Under the pieces are notes generated by a model, which made no database searches, was not told where the DNA came from, and saw only the letters and a list, made by a program, of their open reading frames with translations. From a virus: DNA of 31,335 nt. The DNA is taken from positions 1 through 31,335 of the IMG/VR virus record IMGVR_UViG_3300049855_000300; one strand, written 5' to 3'. Positions 14,264 to 23,308 of this stretch are shown one piece after another (the stretch's first letter is position 1; every line of letters starts with the position of its first letter). The position numbers and the translations under genes are program-made.

Positions 14264-14616
14264 CTGCGGAACACATGCAGCACGATCTCACCCTTGCGCG
14301 CCCATAGGGCCGCGAAGGCTTCCGGGGCGATCCCGACGCATCCTGCGCTCAATCTGCGCCCCTGAGTGCTGCCGGATTGCAAAGCGCGCGCCCTGGTGGG
14401 CAGGTTTGGGTGTACAGCCCACACTTCGCGCCCGTCCTGCATGAAGATCAGGATGTCCATCTTGAGTTGGGCGCTATGCGCGCGGCGCAGAAGGTAGATG
14501 CCTTCTGGCGTGGGAGTCGCGTCCCGGCCAGTGATAGCCGGGACGGACAGTTCAATGGCTGGGGCCGACAGGGTGGCCGTCGTCAGATCGACTTCGGCCA
14601 CCGTGGTCAGGAACAC
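14239..14616 (-). CDS. L,D-transpeptidase (YkuD)-like protein, 125 aa
   Basis: Last gene of the leftward late operon. Residues 24-100 have the look of a small YkuD domain: VPAITGRDATPTPEGIYLL resembles the family's TGK..TPxGxF stretch, and H69 ... SAGCVGI (C93) resembles the His-x(n)-S-H-G-C active site, with Ala instead of the second His. The family cross-links or trims peptidoglycan stem peptides in the periplasm. No signal peptide is seen. It starts with GTG, 2 nt after the upstream stop. In a phage this position is normally a lysis gene. Assignment rests on a short motif and is moderate. Confidence 0.55.
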   Translation of the reverse strand: MFLTTVAEVDLTTATLSAPAIELSVPAITGRDATPTPEGIYLLRRAHSAQLKMDILIFMQDGREVWAVHPNLPTRARALQSGSTQGRRLSAGCVGIAPEAFAALWARKGEIVLHVFRSQRQRPTK

Positions 14617-14618
14617 GA

Positions 14619-15464
14619 TCAGCCCTTCACATCTTCGGTGATCACAGTGACCGGCACTTCCGGTTCCGGGTAGGTTACGACAGGCGGCTCAGGCACCAGC
14701 TTGGGCTTGCAGAGTTCGCCCAAGGTTTCACCGATGTCCACGTTCTTGTTCCGGCACAGGTACTCAATGGCGAGCGACGAGTCCACGCCAGCGAGGATGC
14801 GCGCGTTCTCCCTCACGGTGCAGCCCTTGTCGATCTTGTTGCCGCCGACGCTTGCGCCGTAGCCTGGGCCAGCCACACCGACACCGAAGCCCTGCGCACA
14901 AGAGTTCGAAGTGTAGATGCCAGGAGCCGTGGCGTCGGGCGTGTGCTTGTACGACTTCGCAGCCTCGAACGTGATATCCGTGGACTGCGCGGCGTTGTTG
15001 CCTTCGTTGATCGCCGTGCTGTCGTTGCGGTTCGAATTGATGTTGCTGTTCGAACTGTTGCCAGAGTCAACGATGCCTTGCGTCTGCGCCTGATCGCCGC
15101 CGCGCGCCGAACTGTTGCCAGAGTCGCTGATGCCCTGCTGCTGGCCCTGGACGCCGCCGTGGGAGTACGAGTCGCCGCCCTCGGCACGGACGTTGTTGGT
15201 GTTGTAGTCGCGCGTGTCCACGCCGACGCCGACGCCGACCACGGTGGTATTGCTGGCACCCGCCACGGCACCTGCCGATGCGTTGGCCTCCTGTGCCTGG
15301 TGCTGCCCCTGCGCCTGCGACTGCCCCTGGTCTTGGTCGTAGGACGCCGGCTGGGTGCTGGAGCCGCAGTTGCCGCGGCACCCTTCGTCGTCGCCGTTGT
15401 TGTTGGTGGCGAACGCAGCGGTGCTGGCAAGCAGCAGCGCGGCGAGGATAAGGTACTTCTTCAT
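14619..15464 (-). CDS. Secreted Q/N/S/G-rich protein, 281 aa
   Basis: Not recognised. MKKYLILAALLLASTAAFA is a clear Sec signal peptide, with cleavage expected before TNNNGDDEG. The mature part is low-complexity, rich in Gln, Asn, Ser, Gly and Ala, with a repeated unit QGIxDSGNSS (two copies) and QAQ/QGQ runs. The C-terminal third has several Cys residues (NSCAQGFG, KGCTV, YLCRN, ELCKP), which may form disulfides, and a Pro/Glu/Val tail. An exported, possibly periplasmic or surface protein from a phage late operon is unusual. ATG at 15464 overlaps the lipoprotein stop (ATGA); AGAAGGA lies upstream. Confidence 0.75.
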   Translation of the reverse strand: MKKYLILAALLLASTAAFATNNNGDDEGCRGNCGSSTQPASYDQDQGQSQAQGQHQAQEANASAGAVAGASNTTVVGVGVGVDTRDYNTNNVRAEGGDSYSHGGVQGQQQGISDSGNSSARGGDQAQTQGIVDSGNSSNSNINSNRNDSTAINEGNNAAQSTDITFEAAKSYKHTPDATAPGIYTSNSCAQGFGVGVAGPGYGASVGGNKIDKGCTVRENARILAGVDSSLAIEYLCRNKNVDIGETLGELCKPKLVPEPPVVTYPEPEVPVTVITEDVKG

Positions 15465-15637
15465 GGCGGTGTGTCCTTCTCGGTGGTGGTGACTTCGATA
15501 ACGCAATGCTGCAAGCAAAGCGGCATGACCGCCCTGACGCGCAGTTCTGGATCGGGATTGTCCTCAAACGTCTTGTGGCTTGCGCAGCCGGTGAGCAGCG
15601 CGACCGTGATCGCAATAGTCTGCGCGCTGCGTTTCAC
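15461..15637 (-). CDS. Small lipoprotein, 58 aa (possible Rz1-like)
   Basis: A coupled frame starting with GTG at 15637 (GTGA overlap with the tail-fibre stop) and ending in an ATGA overlap with the secreted-protein gene. It encodes MKRSAQTIAITVALLTGCAS, a signal peptide with lipobox LLTGC, then a 38-residue polar tail with PDPELR and a C-terminal PP. Lipid attachment to the Cys and an outer-membrane location are expected. Size and late-operon position resemble an outer-membrane spanin subunit (Rz1), but no Rz-like inner-membrane partner is seen nearby, so this is uncertain. Confidence 0.7.
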   Translation of the reverse strand: MKRSAQTIAITVALLTGCASHKTFEDNPDPELRVRAVMPLCLQHCVIEVTTTEKDTPP

Positions 15638-18099
15638 AGCGCAGCCTCCAATGCGGCAAGCCGCGCCTCAAAGCCCGCTGCGATGAAGGCCAGCAGTTCA
15701 TCATAGCGCACGCCGTAGCGGTCGCCTGCGGCGAGTGCGCGCGTTTCACCTTGCAGGGTGACTTCCTCGCTGCTGTCCCACTGGTCGTAGCAGACGAAGC
15801 CGTACTTCATGGCGTCCAGGCCGTGCGTTGCCATGATCGCAATCACCTGCTGCGCTGTCACGCCGACATGGGTGCGGGCCGCGTCGCCCTTCTTGGCGAT
15901 CATCGCCAGCCACTTGTAGGTGCCGATGCTGCTGGCGAGTTCCTTCGCAGCAGACAGTTCAGCAGCGGTGAGTGCAGAAAGCGGCGTCTTTTCGCGTTCG
16001 TCGGAAGTGTTGATAGCGCCGGTTCCGGCGTACACGACCGAGTAGCGGAACGAAGGCCGCGCTGCCGAGAACACATTGTCGTTGGTAGGGCCGATAAGCC
16101 CTTCAACAAGCAATTCGCCGCCAAGCACGACTAGCCGAGTGCCGTCGAAGAACAGCGCCTCGCTGTTGCCGGTGCCGAACAGGATCGCACCAGCGTTTGG
16201 CGCTCCGGTTCCAACGGTGCGGCTGACGCGAAGGTCGGTGTTTCCGTCTGCGGTGGTCGCCTGGAAGTTCTTGGGGCCAGTGATGGTCTGCGGCGTGTTG
16301 ATGGTGACCGGGTTCAGGTTTCCGCTATGCCAGAACTTGCGCCACGGATTCCAGCTACCGGAATCGTTGAAGGTGCGGAAGGACGGCGACTCGGGCTGAG
16401 AAGTATCAGAGCCGGTAAACCAGCCAAGCTGCATGTCCCGACCACCGAGGCCGGGAAGGTTCATCACGGACGCGAAAGCGTAAGGCGCGTTGGCACCACT
16501 GGGGCCTGACCAGCCGCCACGCAATGCGCCTTGGAATGTGTTGGCGTCGCCAGAGTTTACGTTGCCTATGCCAAACAGGTTGTTGGCGGTCAGATTGCCG
16601 TCAATCAACACCGTATTAGTAGGCCCGTTGAGCCGCACACCGGCACCGAAGTCAGCCGTCACCAAACGAATCTGGTTCGGAGCGTCAGCCCATATACCGC
16701 CGCGTGACACCGCCAGTTGGTCAGCACTTTGGAATGACCAGCCCGGAGCGTCGGAGCGCGCCTCGTACTTCTGGCCTGTCACGGCTGACGGGAGAACCGT
16801 AAGCTGGCCCACGGAGCTTCCGCGACCCGCCGGGCGAAGCCGAATGGCTCCACCCGGCGCTTGCGCGTAGATGCAGATGTTCGGCGCAGCGCCGCTTTGT
16901 ACGTCAGCAATGCCACCAGTGACCGTGGGATTGGTGCCGACAGTGATGTCGCCATTCCAGAGGGTGATCGTGCCGAAAAACTCGCTCACATCGTCGTCGT
17001 TCAGACCAATCCGAGCTACCAGCGTCGTGCCGTCAGAAAGCGCGACAGTAAAGCCGTTGCCGCCCGGACGCGCTACCGATGCGATGTTGCCAGCCGCGCC
17101 CGAGTTGAGCTTGGCACCTGCAACGGTTTGGATGATGGTCTGATTGTTCGGGAAGCCAAGCGGCCCGATACCGTTGTCGCCTCCACGCAGCACCCAGCGC
17201 CCCGACTCCCAGGCGACGTCGTAGTCAGCGCCGGACTGCTTGGTGAGGACGTGGCCCTGATTGCCGCCCGCGGGGAGCGTGGCGGCTGGAGTGCTGATGG
17301 TGTTGATCGCAACGTCGTTGTTGTCTGCAATCGTCCCCTGCGGCGCGACGACTTGCGCGATGCCGAAGGTGTAAATCTTGTTCGGCGCAACGCCAGCCGC
17401 GACGGGCTTGCTGGTGAGCTTGAATCCCTGCGAGGCTGCTGGGCCACCGCTAGTTTTCCAGAGCGTCATGAAATCGCCGATGTCGAGGCTGTCCCAGATC
17501 ACGCTTGCGTCGTTACCAGGCTGCGTCAGCGAGTTCACGAACATCTGCGTGGCGCTGGCAGGCGCGGCGTTGTTCAGGCGGTACTGGCCCGAGGGCAGGC
17601 CAGCCGCAGCAACCGCATTGTCGAAGCGGTAGTTCAGAGTGATGCCGCCGACAGGCGCGACTACCTCGTCGCGCCAGCGCACACCAGCCGCGGCGGCAGG
17701 GTCGGCGGCAAGAATCTGCCCCGGCAGTCCGACAGGGATGCGCGCGACGTCGGTGTCGAAACCGAACAGATCGCCCTTCGTGGTGAGTGGCGACGGCGGG
17801 CTTGCGTCGATGTCGTTCCGCAGCCCGTCGAGTTCCGAGCGCAGGTTGGTGACGTCCTCAATCGCGTGGCCGTGGACGAGGGGCGCATAGTTGTGCGTGT
17901 GGCCGATGTCGGCCTTGCCGAGCAGTGCGCCGCGCACGGTGGCCGGATCGGTTTCGTCGGTCGTTCCGATGTCCTGCTGGATCGCCACCACGGCATCGCT
18001 GACGTTGGTGTGCAGGGCGGCATGGGCGGGGTTGGACAGCGGATCGGTCGCAACCGGGCGCGGGAAGGTGTCGATGCCGTTGGGGAATTGGGTGGTCAT
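15634..18099 (-). CDS. Tail fibre with S74 intramolecular chaperone, 821 aa
   Basis: Side or tip fibre probably used for host recognition. The N-terminus has typical fibre elements (HAALHTNVSDAVVAIQQDIG, GKADIGHTHNYAPLVHGH). The central part is beta-rich. Near residues 560-600 PSFRTFNDSGSWNPWRKFWH followed by SGN resembles a pyocin-knob motif. The last 120 residues are a Peptidase_S74 chaperone: TSDEREKTPLS, RTHVGVTAQQV and a C-terminal coiled helix. In the family the serine after the beta-region autocleaves the chaperone after trimerisation. Next to it lie the LamG-type structural protein (10-nt gap) and the lipoprotein. Confidence 0.9.
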   Translation of the reverse strand: MTTQFPNGIDTFPRPVATDPLSNPAHAALHTNVSDAVVAIQQDIGTTDETDPATVRGALLGKADIGHTHNYAPLVHGHAIEDVTNLRSELDGLRNDIDASPPSPLTTKGDLFGFDTDVARIPVGLPGQILAADPAAAAGVRWRDEVVAPVGGITLNYRFDNAVAAAGLPSGQYRLNNAAPASATQMFVNSLTQPGNDASVIWDSLDIGDFMTLWKTSGGPAASQGFKLTSKPVAAGVAPNKIYTFGIAQVVAPQGTIADNNDVAINTISTPAATLPAGGNQGHVLTKQSGADYDVAWESGRWVLRGGDNGIGPLGFPNNQTIIQTVAGAKLNSGAAGNIASVARPGGNGFTVALSDGTTLVARIGLNDDDVSEFFGTITLWNGDITVGTNPTVTGGIADVQSGAAPNICIYAQAPGGAIRLRPAGRGSSVGQLTVLPSAVTGQKYEARSDAPGWSFQSADQLAVSRGGIWADAPNQIRLVTADFGAGVRLNGPTNTVLIDGNLTANNLFGIGNVNSGDANTFQGALRGGWSGPSGANAPYAFASVMNLPGLGGRDMQLGWFTGSDTSQPESPSFRTFNDSGSWNPWRKFWHSGNLNPVTINTPQTITGPKNFQATTADGNTDLRVSRTVGTGAPNAGAILFGTGNSEALFFDGTRLVVLGGELLVEGLIGPTNDNVFSAARPSFRYSVVYAGTGAINTSDEREKTPLSALTAAELSAAKELASSIGTYKWLAMIAKKGDAARTHVGVTAQQVIAIMATHGLDAMKYGFVCYDQWDSSEEVTLQGETRALAAGDRYGVRYDELLAFIAAGFEARLAALEAAL

Positions 18100-18109
18100 G
18101 GGCTTGGCC

Positions 18110-19975
18110 TCAAGGTTCGATGGACGGCGGGCGCGGGTTGTGGACGAACGGCGGCTGCACAGGCGGCGGCTGGGGCGACGGGGCGATGGTGATTGTGTCG
18201 GCCAGCGGCGGCGAAACCGTACCCACGGAGTCTATCGCTTCCACCACGAACGGGAAGGTTCCCGAGCCGGGGGAGCCGATCAGTTGTCCCGAGGGGAGCA
18301 TGGACAGGCCTGGGGGCAAGAACCCGGACAGGATGCGCCCGGTCAGGGGCGGTACGCCGCCTGAGAGCGCGTAGGCGAAGCTGTAGGGGACGCCGCTGGT
18401 GCCGTCCGGGGCGTTGCCTGAAATCGCCACAGGCGGCGACACAGGCGGCGGTACAGGGTCGCCGCCGCAGTTGGGGGCCGTGGGCGGGGCGTAGGGCGCG
18501 ATGTTGAAGCTCCGGTCGATAGCCAGGTCGTCCAGGTACATGATGCCTGGGATGGTCGAGCGAGCCTTCTGGATCGGGCGAAGCTCAAGCTCGACGGCGA
18601 AGGCTGAGGCCACGAAGTCAGGCTGGCTGGCGTCCACCGAGCCGAGAAGCTGGCCGTTCAGGAACACCCGGAGCGTCTGGCTGAAGTCCACGGAAAGCTC
18701 GACGTAGTGCCAGGCGTTCGGGGCCAGCGCCGGGGCATCCCCGTACACGAAGATGTTGCCAAGCTGCGCCCACACCTGGGAGCCGACGAGCGACAGGGTG
18801 TAGATCACGCGGTTGCCTGCCGAGGCAATCGTCCGAGCCGCGGCCAGCACTCGCGCGTTGCTGCCTCCCACGGATGTCGTATAGACCCACACGCGCACCG
18901 AGAGGCCGGACGGCCTGAAGGTCGGGACGATGTTGTAGTAGCGCGGCGCGTTGGTGCCGTTCGGGTAGCCCTGGTAGTCGATGCGCAGGGCGTAGGGCAG
19001 GAACTTCACCTGCTCAGGCGACTGCGCCATAAGAAGCGCCGCCTGGTCTGGCGTCCAGTCGCCGTTCACATGGTCGCGCAGGCGCACCAGCGAGTCCATC
19101 GGAAGGCAGGCGATCTCGCTGCGGTTGTATTGCAGCGGGTCAGGCTCGGGCGACAGCACACACTGGTAGGCGTGACCAGCCGAGTCGTACACGATTGCCT
19201 CGTCGTAGCGGCACTCGTTGTCGGCAGGCGGCAGGGTGTCGGCAGGCTGGGAAACGCCGTTGATGCTGAACATCGGCGGCATAGTTTCTGCGCTGATCGA
19301 AACCTCCCAGGTGTCCGGGCGAACGAGCGTCTGCTGCGGGTTGCTCACGAAGCGCATGATTTCGAACTGGCAGTTCGGCATCGACGGCGACACCATTCGC
19401 ATAAGGAACCAGGTCGTCCCTAGAACGCCAGCGAACGCCAGCCAGTCGCGCAGCGTCTTGGTGTTCATCACGAACGTCAGCGAATAGGTCGAAGCCCCGG
19501 TGTCGTCGTTGGTGGCGAGGAATCCAGCCGCGCGCGGAAGCGGATATTCCTGCGGGTAGTCTTGCAGCCCGACGCCAACAGCAGCGGCCAGCAAATCTTC
19601 CCAGCGCATCTGCTCGCGCGTTTCCAGGTCGATGGTGACGAGAAACTGGTCGAGGAAGTCGATTCGGGTGCAGGCGATCTGGCTGGTGCGGCGAACTTCG
19701 TGCAGGAACACCGGGCATGTCTGCCAGAAGTCGTTGCCGCTGATCATGCGCATCATGAACCAATCGTTGTTCGCTTCCAGCCAGCGCACCAGGTCTTGCG
19801 CCAGCGCGGTCGGGAGCCGCCAGGCTGCGCGCAGAGAGGATGCGTTGTGGCCGAACTGACGACGCTGCCGCCGCCAGCCGCCGAGCGTCTGCGCCCTTTG
19901 CAGGGTGAGGTCGGTCGTCAGGGCGGTGCCAGCAGCAACCGCGTCACCGTAGAGGTCGTGCGGGAAGTTGGTCAC
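18110..19975 (-). CDS. Tail structural protein with LamG-like and Ig-like domains, 621 aa
   Basis: Tail-tip or fibre-associated protein lying between the J-like protein and the tail fibre. The first 300 residues are a phage-specific part with NDWFMMRMISGNDFWQ and a second similar WFLMRMVSPSMPN segment, so it may hold an internal repeat. Residues about 330-500 resemble a LamG/concanavalin fold (VRVWVYT, AWHYVELSVD, RVFLNGQLLGS, MYLDDLAIDRS). Residues about 530-600 resemble a putative-Ig He_PIG repeat (GVPYSFAYALSGGVPPL, FLPPGLSMLPSGQLIG). The tail is Pro-rich. ATGA overlap with the upstream gene. Carbohydrate binding is plausible. Confidence 0.8.
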   Translation of the reverse strand: MTNFPHDLYGDAVAAGTALTTDLTLQRAQTLGGWRRQRRQFGHNASSLRAAWRLPTALAQDLVRWLEANNDWFMMRMISGNDFWQTCPVFLHEVRRTSQIACTRIDFLDQFLVTIDLETREQMRWEDLLAAAVGVGLQDYPQEYPLPRAAGFLATNDDTGASTYSLTFVMNTKTLRDWLAFAGVLGTTWFLMRMVSPSMPNCQFEIMRFVSNPQQTLVRPDTWEVSISAETMPPMFSINGVSQPADTLPPADNECRYDEAIVYDSAGHAYQCVLSPEPDPLQYNRSEIACLPMDSLVRLRDHVNGDWTPDQAALLMAQSPEQVKFLPYALRIDYQGYPNGTNAPRYYNIVPTFRPSGLSVRVWVYTTSVGGSNARVLAAARTIASAGNRVIYTLSLVGSQVWAQLGNIFVYGDAPALAPNAWHYVELSVDFSQTLRVFLNGQLLGSVDASQPDFVASAFAVELELRPIQKARSTIPGIMYLDDLAIDRSFNIAPYAPPTAPNCGGDPVPPPVSPPVAISGNAPDGTSGVPYSFAYALSGGVPPLTGRILSGFLPPGLSMLPSGQLIGSPGSGTFPFVVEAIDSVGTVSPPLADTITIAPSPQPPPVQPPFVHNPRPPSIEP

Positions 19976-22470
19976 GGATCAAGCCCTTCAAGATCAACCT
20001 GGTCTGGAGAGTCGTGGTCTGAGCGAACGGTGCTGTCGATCTCGCCTGGGATCACGAAGGCGTGTTCAGCGCCGTCGTAGCCAATGGCCTTCACGGCAAC
20101 GGTGCTGTCTGCCGGGGAGATTTCCTGCACGATGTAGGCAGACCGGAAATTGTCTGGAGTGCCGATTGCGATGGTGGTGCCTTCGCGTCCTTGGAACGGA
20201 GTATAGATGCCGAAGGGCGGTGGCGTGAGAAGCGTTACCACGTTGCGGTCAACGAGGCAGTCGATCTGCGCCGAAGGCTCACCAAGCTCCGAGCGCAGTA
20301 CGCACACATTGAGGCCGCTGATGTTCAGCACCTTGTCGATTGTGAGGATGCGCTGGGTCGGGTCAATGCGCATGATGCGCGCAGAATCCACCCAGTCCAC
20401 CAGCGGGTGCAGGACAGCGATGCGGTCGCCAACGTCGAAGCAATGCGCATCGAGTTCGGTCTTGAAGTCCACGACGCGACGAAGCGACTTGCGCTTTGTC
20501 CACAGGTATTTTGCTTGGGCCAGCGCCGTCGCCTTGTCGGTGCAGCCGAACAGACGAACGACCTCGGGCGTTGCGGCGCTAAGCGGCCACAGTACTGAGA
20601 GCGTCTGAGTGCTGAGTGGGTCTTGGTACTCGACGCGGTAGCCGTCCAGGTTGTCGTCGTCGCGCAGCTTGAACCCGAGGCTGTAGGATTCGGAGAGCAT
20701 CTGCTGGGCGGTGATCAGGTACTTGTCGAACTCCTGGGCGCGGTCAAGGCGCATACCGATCTGGCGAGCGTAGGCGCTCGGAGTTGCGCGCACGTTGCCC
20801 GCGCACACGCTCAGCGCATCGAACACCGTTTCCTGATCTTCGAAGCGGTGATTGAATCCGTTGATGCCGCCCCAGCGCGCCGAGAGCGACTTCAGGTTCA
20901 CCATGTCCAAACCCTGCGAGTCACCACCTGCCAGCGCGATCTGCGCGAACGCATCGGCAGGGTTGCGAGTGCGGGCCTTGGTGGCGAAGTCTGATGCCAC
21001 GGTTGGAAGAACGCGCGTCCCCAGCACGGTGATGCGCCCGGTGGCCGCGTCGGCAAGCGCGCGTGTGGCGCGCAGTCGCATGGCGATCAGGGTGACGTCA
21101 CCGTAGGCGAACGAGCCGCCGACGTTGACTGCAAACGCGCGCAGCGCCGTCCACAGCACCTTGGACGATTCGCGCTGGGTGGCGTCGTCACGATCCTCGC
21201 GCTTGACGCGAACACGGTAGCGCCCGGTCGGCAGGTAAAGCACCTCGGTCACGCGCTTGGTGTTGCGGTTGCGCCCGCGATAGAAATACTTGTAAAGCTG
21301 CGGAGCCGCCAGCGGGTTGTCCTGTTCGTCAACAAGCTGAACCTCGGCCCAAACGTGCGCATCCCAGTTGAAGAACTCGCCTTCGCTGGATGCGATGAAC
21401 AGGCCATTCGGAAACACGAAGTCGAGTTCAATCCGGTTGGTGGTCTTGAGCGCGGGGCAGGCCATGAACCAGCCGCGCCAGCCGTCGTCGTTCTTGACAA
21501 GCTGATACCAGGGGTTGCCAGCATCGTTCACGATGGGCCGCGCCAGGCGGTAGTTCGGGTCGGTTGGCCCACCGAGGACTACGGTGCTGACGACGCCGTG
21601 ATTTAGTTGCGTCGGAGTTTCGCCAAGCACGGTCACGGTGTCACCGATAACGATCTCGGGTGATCCTTCGTTGCCCTTGTAGAAGTTGTCGCCAGCGAAC
21701 GCCCTGCCGAAGAACACCTCGGTCGAGGACTTGCCGAGGTCGATCTCCTGAACCTCGCTGGAAGTAATGACGTCCTCGTAGATTCCGGTGGCCGCTTCTA
21801 TCACTCCGAACTCGGAGCGATGGTCGGCAGGCTTGAAGATCGTGTATTCCACGACGCCTGGCGGGAAGTCGCCAACGGGCGTGGTGCCGATGCGGATTTC
21901 GTCGGCGTCGATCTCGCCAGCACCGAGCAGCATGATGAAGAAGATGAACTGCTGGTCGGTTTCAAAGCGCGAGTAAGGCTGCGCAGCGTAGGTCGGGAAG
22001 AACCACGAAGTACCGAAGTGTTCCGGCACAACGTCACCGAGCGCTGGCTGATTCTGGCGGGCGCTGATCTCGTACACGCGGCGAGCAGCTCCCTGCGCCT
22101 TGGGCGGCTTCTGCCCAAACAGCGAAGTGATCAGGGCCGAAGCCAGGATGATTAGAACCGTCTGGATCAGGTAGATCGTTAGTTGCGCGCCAACGCTGCC
22201 TGCCGCAGCCGCAGCGGCGGTAGCGGCGATAAACGAGCTTACTGGGTCGCGCGGCGCAAACGCGATCACAACAACATCTTCAGCAACGACGGGATGATCG
22301 AAGTCGTCCACCAGCAGCGGGACGCTGTTGAGCAACACCTGGCATTGGCGACCTTCGAAGCCGCGTGGCCAGTGCTTCTGGAGAAAGTCGATCAGCGGCC
22401 CTTCGTGGGCGTAGGCTCGCGCAGAGCCTTCGTCCAGAATGTCCTCAATGACGGCGATGTTCAGTCCCAC
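19972..22470 (-). CDS. Tail tip protein, lambda J-like, 832 aa
   Basis: Central tail fibre/tip attachment protein; in lambda-like phages it closes the tail tip and contacts the receptor. GTG at 22470 is chosen since it overlaps the NlpC/P60 gene's end and has GAGG 9 nt upstream; the open frame extends to 22656 only because it shadows that gene. The N-terminus (NIAVIEDIL, CQVLLNSVPLLVDDF) is followed by an Ala-rich helical stretch with a hydrophobic segment (IYLIQTVLIILASALITSLF), as in many TipJ proteins. VYEISARQNQPALGDVVPEHFG and FIMLLGAGEIDADEIRIG are typical of the family. Confidence 0.85.
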   Translation of the reverse strand: MGLNIAVIEDILDEGSARAYAHEGPLIDFLQKHWPRGFEGRQCQVLLNSVPLLVDDFDHPVVAEDVVVIAFAPRDPVSSFIAATAAAAAAGSVGAQLTIYLIQTVLIILASALITSLFGQKPPKAQGAARRVYEISARQNQPALGDVVPEHFGTSWFFPTYAAQPYSRFETDQQFIFFIMLLGAGEIDADEIRIGTTPVGDFPPGVVEYTIFKPADHRSEFGVIEAATGIYEDVITSSEVQEIDLGKSSTEVFFGRAFAGDNFYKGNEGSPEIVIGDTVTVLGETPTQLNHGVVSTVVLGGPTDPNYRLARPIVNDAGNPWYQLVKNDDGWRGWFMACPALKTTNRIELDFVFPNGLFIASSEGEFFNWDAHVWAEVQLVDEQDNPLAAPQLYKYFYRGRNRNTKRVTEVLYLPTGRYRVRVKREDRDDATQRESSKVLWTALRAFAVNVGGSFAYGDVTLIAMRLRATRALADAATGRITVLGTRVLPTVASDFATKARTRNPADAFAQIALAGGDSQGLDMVNLKSLSARWGGINGFNHRFEDQETVFDALSVCAGNVRATPSAYARQIGMRLDRAQEFDKYLITAQQMLSESYSLGFKLRDDDNLDGYRVEYQDPLSTQTLSVLWPLSAATPEVVRLFGCTDKATALAQAKYLWTKRKSLRRVVDFKTELDAHCFDVGDRIAVLHPLVDWVDSARIMRIDPTQRILTIDKVLNISGLNVCVLRSELGEPSAQIDCLVDRNVVTLLTPPPFGIYTPFQGREGTTIAIGTPDNFRSAYIVQEISPADSTVAVKAIGYDGAEHAFVIPGEIDSTVRSDHDSPDQVDLEGLDP

Positions 22471-22820
22471 TTGAAGTACCTCAAGTGCGTGTAGCCGGAC
22501 GCCAGCAGTTCGATTTCGCTTTGAACCAGCGCCCCGTATTTGTGGCAAGTATGCAGCACTCCAGCGCGGGTTTGCAGGCCCACATGGCGGGCGATCCTGG
22601 GGCCGTGGCCCATAGACACGACGCAGCCAAGCTCGGGGCCGTCCAGCCGCCGCCAACGGCCAGTGATCTCCTGCTCGTCAATCGCTTCATGCGGGCGCTT
22701 GGGGTCGTACAGCAGCGGCGGCAGGCGAACGTGATACAGCGCCTCGGACGCCTCGCGCACCAGCGCGTAGCAGTCCAGGTCTGCGTAGGGGACGCCCACG
22801 AAGTCGTTGAGCGTTTTCAC
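22461..22820 (-). CDS. NlpC/P60 tail peptidase, lambda K-like, 119 aa
   Basis: A cysteine peptidase of the NlpC/P60 family, expected to cut peptidoglycan at the tail tip. VGVPYADLDCYALVREA carries the catalytic Cys (C17), and GPRIARHVGLQTRAGVLHTC carries the His. The protein is shorter than lambda gpK and lacks a JAB domain, so it is a minimal catalytic unit. It overlaps both neighbours by a few nucleotides. Tail tip context (DUF1833 protein upstream, J-like protein downstream) agrees. Confidence 0.85.
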   Translation of the reverse strand: MKTLNDFVGVPYADLDCYALVREASEALYHVRLPPLLYDPKRPHEAIDEQEITGRWRRLDGPELGCVVSMGHGPRIARHVGLQTRAGVLHTCHKYGALVQSEIELLASGYTHLRYFKWD

Positions 22821-23308
22821 CTATACAGCCCCGGCCATTCTTCCGGCCTCACGATGCGGCGCGGGAATGCGCGGTTGATCAGGTCGATTCGGGAAGCGTT
22901 GCCGGAAACTTCGGTGTCCGTCATAACGATGCTGTCCATTTGCAGTTCGATGGGCGTGATCTGCGGGTCGTCGGAACTGTCGGTATAGACGGTGACAAGA
23001 ACCGTGATCGGCTCACGCGCCTGCTCGGCAAGCTGTAGAAGCTCAAGCATCTGCCGCGAAGCCAGTGGGAAGGTCAGGTTCAAGTCCACCAGCCCACCGT
23101 CGTCGCGGCGCGGAAGCGTAATGCGGAACGGTGCCGGGTTGAACGTGATTTGAAGCGGGCCGAGATTCTTCGTCTTGGCTACGATGGTGTTCGTGATCAG
23201 GGCGATGTTCTCTACCCAAGCGGGATGCGTCAGCACCACCGCCTCGTAAAACAGTTCGTTGGCCGGTGCCGTCGAGTAGATGCGCTTGAGGCTGTCGGTG
23301 AGCGCCAT
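22817..23308 (-). CDS. DUF1833-type minor tail protein, 163 aa
   Basis: Matches the phage tail protein family DUF1833: FYEAVVLTHPAWVENIALI at the N-terminus, then a beta-rich domain (PAPFRITLPRRDDGGLVDLN, TVLVTVYTDSSDDP) and a basic C-terminus. It is encoded directly after the tape measure, where lambda has gpM and gpL, and probably forms part of the distal tail or tip baseplate. The ATG overlaps the tape-measure stop as TAATG. Confidence 0.8.
   Translation of the reverse strand: MALTDSLKRIYSTAPANELFYEAVVLTHPAWVENIALITNTIVAKTKNLGPLQITFNPAPFRITLPRRDDGGLVDLNLTFPLASRQMLELLQLAEQAREPITVLVTVYTDSSDDPQITPIELQMDSIVMTDTEVSGNASRIDLINRAFPRRIVRPEEWPGLYR

Noticed and set aside
16861-18192. Long + strand frame (443 aa) antisense to the tail fibre
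   Set aside because: Shadow of the fibre gene; Arg/Val-rich composition typical of antisense frames in GC-rich DNA.
22470-22656. N-terminal extension of the tail tip protein to 22656
   Set aside because: The extra 62 residues lie antiframe over the NlpC/P60 gene; GTG at 22470 has a ribosome binding site and a normal small overlap.
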